A DNA stretch of 64,000 bases from the NCBI GenBank assembly GCA_036172665.1, contig CM069870.1, positions 27,502,001 to 27,566,000 on the forward strand, read 5' to 3'. Positions 55,995 to 64,000 of the stretch are shown here, one piece after another; position 1 is the first letter of the stretch, and every line of letters begins with the position of its first letter. The notes under the pieces were generated by a model that saw only the letters and a program-made list of their open reading frames with translations, searched no databases and was not told the DNA's origin. This DNA is from Prosopocoilus inquinatus. Lineage: Eukaryota; Arthropoda; Insecta; Coleoptera; Lucanidae. The position numbers were made by a program, and so were the translations under genes.

Positions 55995-57180
55995 CGTGGG
56001 CTGCTGGAAAATTTTCTGGAATCTAGTAGGTCTAGAATTGTTAGCGTTTATCAACTGTCATATTTGAAAAATTTGACGTTTTTCGCCTATAATTCTATTG
56101 ACAGTTCCTATCCAAGTGAACTAGTTTTGTTTGTACAACATTTGAGAAAAAGTAATTTTGTGTAAACATGGAAATATTGCGTGAAAATTTTCGTGCCATG
56201 ATTTTTTACGATTTCAAATGTGGTCTAACGCCGACACAATGCCTCGATCGGCTTCATTTGGCTTTTGGAGATGAAGCACTATCAAAGAGCAGTGTTTATA
56301 ATTGGTTTGCCGAATTCCAGCGTGGACGTACCTCTCTCAGTGACGAATTTCGTGAAGGTCGTCCATCATCTGTTGTTGCCACTAATATAGATGCTGTGCG
56401 TGAAATGCTTGAGCGAGATCGACCTGTAACATACCGTGAGATTCAAGTATCCTTACGCATTGACATGAAACCAATACACCAGATTTTGCATGATCATTTG
56501 AACGTACGAAAGCTTTGCAGTCGTTGGATCCCACACAATTTAACAGAAGTGTAAAAGCAGGGTCGTGTCAAATGGTGCGAAGAAATGCTCGAGAAATTCA
56601 ATGGAGGTCGTTCAAATTTAGTTTATAACATCGTTACTGGTGACGAAACGCGGATCTATTAGTACGAGCTAAAAAGTAAACAACAATCTACCGTTTGGGT
56701 ATTTCAAAATGAACCAAAACCAACAATAGTTGTCCATTCACGCAGTGCAGCGAAGCATATGATTGCTTGTTTCTTTTGTTTAACTGGACATGTAGCAATC
56801 GTGGCGTTAGAGAATCGAAAAACCGTGAATCCTGATTGGTATACTACAATTTGTTTGCCGGAAGTCATCGATCTAATAAGAAGAAACAATCGAAATCGAC
56901 GAATTATTCTCCACCATGACGTCAGTTTTTCCAACAAAAATGTTGAATTAATGACTCATTGTCCATATTCACCTGATTTATCACCTAATGATTACTTTTT
57001 GTTCCCAAATATCAAAAATAAAATGCGTGGTGAGCGATTTTCTTCGGCTGAAGCAGCGGTTGAAACATTCCGTACACTGGTTTCTGAGGTACCATCTTTA
57101 GAGTGGAAAACGTGCTTTAGAAATTGGTTCGAGCGTATGTAAAAGTGTATTGACGTCAAAGGCGAATACCACGGAAAACA
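55995..57180 (+). pseudogene. Mariner element and transposase, copy E
   Basis: The left terminal repeat is intact after TA (55993-55994); the right end is lost after GTCAAAGGCGAATAC (about 57170). The start is ATG 56168, giving MEILRENFRAMIFYDFKCGL, the best preserved N-terminus of the five copies. The helix-turn-helix half is open to 56554, where CAA has become TAA after PHNLTEV. TGDET, then a stop in the YSYE region (56658-56660). The third catalytic block YSPDLSPND is present, but a deletion of about 35 bp after HHD removes the HDNASSH motif and destroys the 34-residue spacing. Inactive. Confidence 0.93.
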
Positions 57181-57863
57181 TTGTAGTAGGAAAATTAATT
57201 CCATTAATTATTTTGTGATACTGCGCCCAATTCACTATTACCACAGGAAATGGCAAGAAGTTTCGTTCTCTTAAGCAGTCCACTCACACAAGAATATGCT
57301 CGGGCTCGCGTGTTGGCCAGGTGTATTGGGTAACATACTCGCAGCAGCAAGTTCGCTTGTGTATGGACAGGTTTGGTCAACATGTTCGTAAGTTGCAGGC
57401 TACTGGAGTAATATCTAGCCAGCCTGTGAGCCCGAATATGTTGCTGAGTTGCCTCCTTGAAGCGAGGCACTCACTGGGCAACATGTTGGTTAACACATTC
57501 GTCAACATATCTTCAACAGGCCACACATTACATTGTACATAAACATATTATTTGAATTCACGCATTTGGAAATCTAGGTTAAAAACGCCGTAAAATTGGT
57601 CGAAAGACCAGGAAAAAGGGAGGAATATTACTGTCAATATCAGAAGTGCAATCAAAAAATAATTATTGCATTTTTTGGTATTTGTTTTTTAACTGAAAAG
57701 TACACTTTGGAAGAAAAAATCCCGGCAAGAATTTTGAAATCATTTTTGTGGAAGTTATTGTCTCTTAAGATTGTTGTTGTCCTACTACAGACAAATGCCA
57801 CTGTAAAATTACAAAAATGTCAGCTCCATCTGAAATCACTTTGGCTCGTTTACGAAGATTATA
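57181..57863. other. Unassigned stretch
   Basis: 57290-57540 is GC-richer, with repeated AACATGTT and AACATATT strings (57378, 57438, 57480, 57504), suggesting a non-autonomous element whose ends I could not fix. Frames at 57321-57542 and 57596-57907 have no family resemblance. Confidence 0.4.
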
Positions 57864-58856
57864 CCGTGTGGAAAGTTTCAAACCCGAACAAAGCAAACTT
57901 GTATTGAAAACTATGAATTTGTGATCGCCATTTGAAGACACAAAAATGGCAATGGTATTAAAGTAAAGAGAAAATCATGGACAATATTATGGTGTTAAAA
58001 TTATTCCTAAATATTAATAGTTTCGGAATATAAATAAAATTATCAAATTTTAAACGAAAAATTTAGTGGCCAATGACAGGTTTCAACCTTTGTGTTGTTT
58101 CAAATAATGGAAAATAATTTGTACGTCAGTCAAAAAGTTTATGAATTATTGTACAGAGCAAATAATAGGTAGGCACTCTTGTCGTTTAAATTACAACAAT
58201 TCTTTCTTTACCAGAATGATAATTGTATTCTACGTCATTGCATACAAAAATACTATTGTTTCTGAAACTCTCAATAAACTTGAAATAATGCCATGGGCAA
58301 TCAATACTGACACACGTCGAAACTAAATCAGTTTTAAATTCAATTGTACTAAGAATTAAATAAATTTCCCACTGTTCAAGCATAAATAACACACAACTGT
58401 AAAAAATATTAAAAAAAACCACATCAATTCCACAAATTAAGTTGCCATCAATATTGTTTTGAAATTAAAAAGAATAGTAGGAAAGTATTTTGTGAAGTAA
58501 TGCAATAGCAAAGAAATAAATCCTAATAGTTTTTCATCATCAGTTTGCTACACAGATGAATGTAATTATATTTTGAATAAGAAGCATATTGTACAAAATT
58601 CTGGTTATTGAATTGCAAACTTCAAATCTGACATACTAAGGCGATTACATTTTTCATTTGAAATTTAAAAATTTGATTTCTATTTCAAAAGTATTAACAA
58701 AATAGGAATAATTTTAACACGATAACATTGGCTTTAATTTTATCTTTCATTTAATACCATTACCATTTTTGTATCTTTAAATGGCGAGCAGTAATCTACA
58801 AAAACGTAGTTCTCAATGGAACTTTGCTATGTTCGGGTTTGAAACTTTCCTACCGG
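57864..58856. mobile_element. Fold-back element, family 3, copy 2 (993 bp, TA-flanked)
   Basis: Termini CCGTGTGGAAAGTTTCAAAC and its complement ending CCTACCGG, next to TA (57862-57863, 58857-58858). The interior matches copy 1 in the same direction (for example the GTACGTCAGTCAAAAAGT block), with scattered substitutions and small indels. Confidence 0.9.
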
Positions 58857-58994
58857 TATGTAAATATATTGAAGAACAAATTTTAGCTTACAATTTACAA
58901 TTTTACACATACGTTACGAAAGATCCAGATGTTCAAAATGCAAGTTTGAAGTTGCGTGAAACTTGATTCAATAACTTTGAGAGTTTGAAGGCAT

Positions 58995-59550
58995 TAGAAT
59001 AAAAATCTGCTAAATCCAAAATTTTTCATTTTCACTTCTTTTGCACAATTTAAAAATTCAAGTAGTCATATGTCTCTAGGCAAGAGGATTGGGCTTAAAA
59101 CCTGCTAAATCCGCTTCAAAATCACTTCGCAAAGTTGACCTTAGAATCAAAACCTGTTATATCCGCATGAAATGTATTATCTATTCCTATCAAAATGGTT
59201 TAATTTTTAATGCAATGAATGAATATAATATACCTTTCGGTGAAATTAACAAGCTTTACTCGAAAACTGTCCCTAAAAGTAGCTGAAAATGACCAATTTG
59301 GGTGATATTTCGTGAACTTTGAATCAAAACCTGCAAAATCTGTTACAAATTGCAAATTTTTGAAGATGTAGGGGGCATACAGAAATGACCTCAACACCAA
59401 AATACGTAGGTTACCATTTTAGGACATTTATTGATGCCACTTTGATTCAGAAATATCGGATATTCCTTGGAAATTTACATTTTCATGTTTTTTGGGTGTC
59501 CTGAAAAATTTTGAAAAATGGATTTAGCAAGTTTTGATTCTAGTGGACTT
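58995..59550. repeat. Dispersed 20-bp motif in direct and inverted copies
   Basis: AATCAAAACCTGCTAAATCC-type sequence occurs at about 59001, 59093, 59143 and 59320 in plus orientation and at about 59519-59542 in inverted orientation. The outer copies make a weak inverted repeat with AAAATTTTTCATTTT. Confidence 0.6.
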
Positions 59551-61189
59551 AAGTAATAACTATAGTTGTTATGCACATAATTAAAAAATCGCGTTTTCCC
59601 AGCAATGTTGTTCTTACTTTCAATAATTTTAGTTAAAGAATGAAGGTAAACAAGCATGCAATAATATGAACATAAATCCTCAGAAATAAGTCAGTTAAAT
59701 AAAATTTTGCATTTCCGGATCTAATTACCAATTACAAAGGGAAAGTGAAACAATTAATCCCAAATCAATATTGTATAATGTACAAATATCCTATGTGATA
59801 TGGCATGCTGTTCAACTTAATTTTATTTGTTAAAGAAAAATATTGCCTAAGTTAAATATTTACCGTCTACGTCCGATTTGATTGATCCGTAATCCTATCA
59901 TAACACCCGTTTATGATTTCAATTTTACTTTATAAGATTAGAATGCATCGTGGTGAGATAAAAAAAAAAGCGTTGGTAACTCTTTAATATCACGAGAAGC
60001 CTGTTTATTTTTGTTAAAGCGCCAGTTTATCTTTACAGCAGCAACTATCATCCACCGCATCGGTCCGTACATCCTCGTTTTAGGTTATTCTTTTTATTTT
60101 TAGACATTCAGACATATACTAAATTGTTGGTCCTATTACGCCATCAGAGATTGTGTATTAAAATAAAGTTGTGTGCCATGCGATAAAGGCTTGAAAATTA
60201 AAAACTATGTATGTCCGTACGTGCTGTCTGCGTTCATATAATTCAGTGACGCAATGTGACTTGAAAACGAATTTACCGTTACATAATAATATGAGTCATT
60301 TTAATTGGAGAAAATAATCGAATTTGGTCATATTACACGGTTGGTGGACTTTTACTGGTTCCTTGATTACAATATCACTGCAGTAGATATTTACATATGC
60401 AGCCTTATCAAAAAATAAATAAAATTAAGAATTTTTAATATTATTCTTTCTTGTTTTAAGTCATCACGAAATTTGCCCCCAACAATTTTATATCTAATAT
60501 CAAATTTATAAACCGCCAGTTACAAGGACAGCGTGTGGCTTTAAAAGGCTTAATTTCCTTTTAATATAATAAGCAGCGTGCATATAAGTCATTTTTAATA
60601 GAAAGGATTATTGTGGCTACACAGTTAAGTATGTCATGAAATCATTATTTTAAGTACTTACAAGCTCTATTGTTCTTATTAATACGTACGAAGATGGAAA
60701 TAATACACAGTTGTTATAAGTGATTCATTGGTCCAGTGATATTTGAAAAATAAAAAAAATTAAAGTTTTCCGCTTGTTACTACTAGTCTCCGCCCTCAAA
60801 ATAACGTGACGAGCATCAACTGATTTCACGCATACGAAAATTGCGTCCATTCTAGGAAAATTAGTTTACATAACTTCAACTGTAAAACAAACAACAACAA
60901 CGCACGGTATATACAAACCTCTTTACCTCTGGTTAATTACTTTATCAGCTGACGGAAATTTACTGATTTTACAATCTATAAAAAACAGAACTTTTCAACG
61001 CTTGCTTTATTCAATTAATCATTTGTGACTGTATTTACTTTATGATTTTATTTGTAGGACTGGAGTTGAAACAATTAAGATATTAAATACAAAATTAAAA
61101 AAGCAATAATTAAAAAAAATTAATTATTGCTTTTAATTTGCTTGAATTGCTAATGGTTAATAGTGTACGCCTGAACGGTGGTATCATTG
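59551..61189. other. AT-rich stretch, nothing recognised
   Basis: No gene was identified. 61098-61138 forms an AT-rich hairpin (AAAAAGCAATAATTAA and TTAATTATTGCTTTTA). Confidence 0.5.
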
Positions 61190-61312
61190 GTTAACTGATA
61201 TTGTCACGCTTGCCTCGAAAGATGGCGACGCTTTACTAAAAAGAAAGGGGTTCGTAATCCAGTGGGAAGCTGACACCGTTTTATCTTCTGGGCCGAAGAT
61301 CCCGCTTGGAAA
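61190..61312 (+). repeat. Short repeat, tRNA-like, copy 1
   Basis: TATTGTCACGCTTGCCTCGA through CGAAGATCCCGCTTGGAAAA. The reverse complement recurs at 62331-62452. GGGTTCGTAATCC is a B-box-like string, and CGCCTGAACGGT just upstream (61166) matches the SINE head seen at 20732 and 33753. A SINE-derived origin is likely but unproved. Confidence 0.6.
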
Positions 61313-61950
61313 AAGTGTGAGAAACTTACCTTCGCCTGGTGTTGTCCCTAACTGTAAAAGGGACCGGGTTGAAGGAATGGCCCACGGTCTTTTCCCAAAT
61401 TTTTATTTGGCATACTTCACCTGGGGCACACCTTACTGAGTCGCCGTCACCCAAGCAATTCCCAACTCGATCGCACCTTTTTATTGACGACTCAGCAAGA
61501 TCCTCCGCGAAACAATTATAAAATATTATCTATGTACAGGTGTCCTAGAATGGGTAACCTTCATGACATCCCCCCCCTCCCCCCCCCCCCGGTGAGGAAT
61601 ATGCCACCGAGCATATTATTAATCATTTCAACTTTATCGTCACGAAGCTGTTACGGTTTATAAATCAGTTAATTCGCAAATTTCATTTTCTATTTCACAT
61701 AGTTTACTAACTCTATTTCTCATGGACTAAACGCCGACACAGGGACGGATTTCCTTTGGACTTGATTTCCAGGCCCTGGCTTCTGATTTTTATGGACTTC
61801 ATTCTTCACCCTTGATGTCAAGTACAACAGGTGATTTTTCTTTTTACAGCTTGTTCCTTAGAAACGTATTGCCCTACTCAATTCAGGCAACCTTATTTCT
61901 TTCCTGTGATAGATGTTCTCTGAAGTCGCCAAATTCTTCATTCCAGTCCT
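61313..61950. other. GC-richer stretch with a poly-C tract
   Basis: 61570-61590 is a run of 20 C with a single T, unique in this window. Adjacent sequence may be upstream pol-region debris of the integrase relic, but I could not read it. Confidence 0.4.
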
Positions 61951-62345
61951 TTGGTACCCAGTGGAGTTCTTGTTTTGAACGGATTCTTGGCATTTTCCAT
62001 GAAAGAAAAAGCAGTATCAGTCTTTTCCATAATTATGACAGTGATTCCTCGTGGACTAAGAGAAGAGATTATGACTAATCACCACCGTGATCCGATGAGT
62101 GGTCACTTAGGCTTAACTAGAACATTGGACAAAGTCAGGAAAAGGTACTTCCAGGAGGGCAAGAAACAACGTATCACGAGATATTTCAGAGGTTGCCCAA
62201 TTGTCAAATTAGAAAGGGACCTACGAATCGGAAGCCAGCGGGGTTACTGCGCCCATTTCTCAGAAGCTCGGCAGGAGCAAAATTTGTGGTTGTAGCAACC
62301 GACTACGCAACACGATGGGCCGAAGCCAAAGCTTTTCCAAGCGGG
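61951..62345 (+). pseudogene. Ty3/Gypsy-type integrase relic
   Basis: Reads TVIPRGLREEIMTNHHRDPM, then SGHLGLTRTLDKVRKRYF, the His-His part of the integrase zinc-binding domain. After a frameshift near 62190 comes PNCQIRKGPTNRKPAGLL, the Cys-Cys part, and then KFVVVATDYATRWAEAKAF, the start of the catalytic core with its first Asp. The frame is lost at the repeat that begins at 62331. No LTRs, gag or envelope frame are visible. It is a short dead fragment of an LTR retrotransposon. Confidence 0.87.
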
Positions 62346-62452
62346 ATCTTCGGCTCAGAAGATAAAACGGCGTCAACTTCCCACTGGACTACGTACCCCT
62401 TTCTTTTTAGTAAAGCGCCGCTATCTTTCGAGGCGAGCGTGACAATATACAG
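62331..62452 (-). repeat. Short repeat, tRNA-like, copy 2 (inverted)
   Basis: Reverse complement of 61190-61312 with about ten differences by eye. It abuts the integrase relic at AFPSG, so the two repeat copies bracket that relic. Confidence 0.8.
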
Positions 62453-63114
62453 TGTTTTTTCTACAGCAGTGGTCGGCAACCTTTTACATACTAAGGGCCG
62501 CACCATAATTACGGAGACTTTTGCGAGTCACATTATTATAAATCGAATCAGAAATTATATTTATGTTATATTAATACATATATAAAAAATTAACCTTCAA
62601 TTCAAAAACTACAGACGAAAATGTTTTTTATCTAAAAGTTTCTCGGGCCGCAGAAATAATATAATTGATATACAGTGTGGAAGTATAATTGATATACAGT
62701 GTAGATCCAAAGTATCGAACAATGACTGTAACTTTTTTATTTGAAAAATTATAAAAAAATATTTAATACAAAAGTACTTTGGATGTATTCCTAATATTCT
62801 GATGTACAGTGTGGTCCATTTTTGATGGTTTTACAGGGTTTCTCAGTTATTTATAGGAATAAAAGAAAACCGTTTTCGCGACCCAATGCTACTTTTTCAA
62901 GAAAAACTCAGTGGAGAAAACAAAAGTTCGCTATCTCAATTCGTTCGGGAAGTATCGGCCGAAAACGAATTTTTCCGAAAAATTATTTTTCACAATATCT
63001 CAGTTGTTTGACAAGATATTTTGAAAATTTAAAAACTATTTTATTCAGAAATTAATACTGATTTTACTGGCAGTATTATCTTTTGTAGAAATTGCACAAA
63101 TTCTGCGAAACAGA
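62453..63114. other. Unassigned stretch with repeated TACAGTGT motif
   Basis: GATATACAGTGT occurs at 62669 and 62692, and GATGTACAGTGTGGTCC at 62802. TACAGTGT plus GGTCC or GATCCAAAGTAT resembles Tc1-type ends, but no transposase is seen. Confidence 0.4.
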
Positions 63115-63340
63115 CTGTAACTTTCTAATTTTAAATGGAAACCGCAGTTGGCTATGACACGAATGAATTGCTTGTTTAATGAGGTTTTCAAAAATGTAAA
63201 GTTTCATATAATTATTTTTTCAAATAATAAAGATACTAATTATTTTTTCTTTTCCACAAGCCATCCATGACACCAAAAACAAAAAAAAATGGTTCAATTG
63301 TTTTCCCTAAAAATCAATTATTTTTAAGTAAAACAGCTAA
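63115..63340 (+). repeat. Fold-back left arm
   Basis: CTGTAACTTTCTAATTTTAA onward is the diverged complement of 63770-64000; pairing is best over TGCTTGTTTAATGAGGTTTTC. The spacer is about 430 bp. Confidence 0.82.
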
Positions 63341-63769
63341 TTTAATTCAATAACTAAATAAATAGCTTCGAGATAGATAGATCATAGGCTGACGTAAAAC
63401 CACAAGTATGTAAAAACGAATTAACTCTATTTGAACATTTCTTTATTTATTAATGAGAATAGTTAAGAGATTTCTATAAATTTTAAATTGTATATATTAA
63501 TGCATTTCTTTAAGGAATTATTGAAATGTCGGATATCTTTTAAGTTTAATAATGCTTTCGAGAACTTTTGTATATTAATAAATGTAATCGCGGATAGAAG
63601 TGAAATATCTAAGAAGTTTTGATAATATAAAATTTAAGATTTAATAATTTCAACGGAACATACAACGTATAATTCTTCAAAACTGCATTCACAGTTAATC
63701 CACATTTACATTACTTGTAGTTTTATGAGTTTTCTAATAGTATTACATATTTATTTTGTTAAATTTAAT
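63341..63769. other. Fold-back spacer, AT-rich
   Basis: No feature was recognised between the arms. Confidence 0.5.
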
Positions 63770-64000
63770 TACCTGTATTATTTATTCTAATAATAGTTTT
63801 TTGAAGAAAACAACTGAATTTTCTTTTGTTTCCATTGTCATAGATAGTTTGATAGGTACTGCAATATAAGGAAAGTTAGTATCTTTGTTATTTATAAAAA
63901 TAATTATATCAAACTTTATATTTTTGAAAACCTCATTAAACAAGCAATTTATTTGTGTCATAGCCAATTATGGTTTCCATTTAAAATTAAAAAGTTACAG
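63770..64000 (-). repeat. Fold-back right arm, cut by window end
   Basis: Complement of 63115-63340. Pairing reaches the last base of the window, so the element probably extends further. Confidence 0.82.

Noticed and set aside
57290..57540. A defined element based on repeated AACATGTT strings
   Set aside because: The strings are only loosely spaced, and no reliable pair of ends or target duplication was seen.

Overview
This window looks like insect nuclear DNA. It is strongly AT-rich, has no bacterial-style gene packing, and carries DD34D mariners, a TTAA-flanked piggyBac element, Penelope-like and jockey-type retroelement relics, tRNA-derived SINEs and many short inverted-repeat elements. 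A beetle or similar insect is possible, but I cannot fix the order from sequence alone. I found no host protein-coding gene I would defend. Nearly every long open frame belongs to a repeat or is a chance frame, so the window is best read as an intergenic or intronic repeat graveyard.

Layout. 1-1676 is a satellite array (312-bp unit) whose two arms face away from each other. 2334-8765 is a 5'-truncated jockey-type LINE relic split into four pieces by three insertions: a mariner (2749-3997), a deleted mariner of another family (4237-5005), and a 3.1-kb DNA element (about 5396-8482). That DNA element itself carries a fold-back and a second dyad satellite array (7310-8358) bounded by a 13-bp direct repeat. 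10628-12513 is a long fold-back element. 12791-15788 has inverted Penelope-type ends around a degenerate T-rich minisatellite and other insertions. 17391-18047 fuses a tRNA-like hairpin, a satellite dyad fragment and a mariner remnant. 20497-24887 holds a SINE, a hAT-type transposase relic and a hAT-type non-autonomous element with a perfect 8-bp duplication. 25085-26220 is a mariner on the minus strand. 27666-40287 holds several fold-back elements, including two copies of one 1.85-kb family in opposite orientation, plus palindromic MITEs, a second SINE and a Penelope fragment. 41561-42411 is a deleted mariner. 43997-47420 is an old DDE transposase split by a structurally complete piggyBac-type element. 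47640-49590 is a Penelope-like element with directly repeated ends that carry hammerhead-ribozyme-like cores. 53744-58856 holds two copies of another fold-back family around a fifth mariner copy. 61190-64000 holds a Ty3/Gypsy integrase relic between inverted copies of a short repeat, then a fold-back cut by the window edge.

No intact transposase or reverse transcriptase was found; every coding relic I checked carries stops, frameshifts or deletions. Three patterns stand out: satellite arrays that are always arranged as divergent dyads; several unrelated-looking families of TA-flanked fold-back elements that share a C-A/C-G-G-(G/A)-T terminus; and short palindromic elements sharing GGCCC/GGGCC-type ends. 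Long plain stretches (for example 8766-10625, 15789-17390 and 49887-53743) show nothing I can name.
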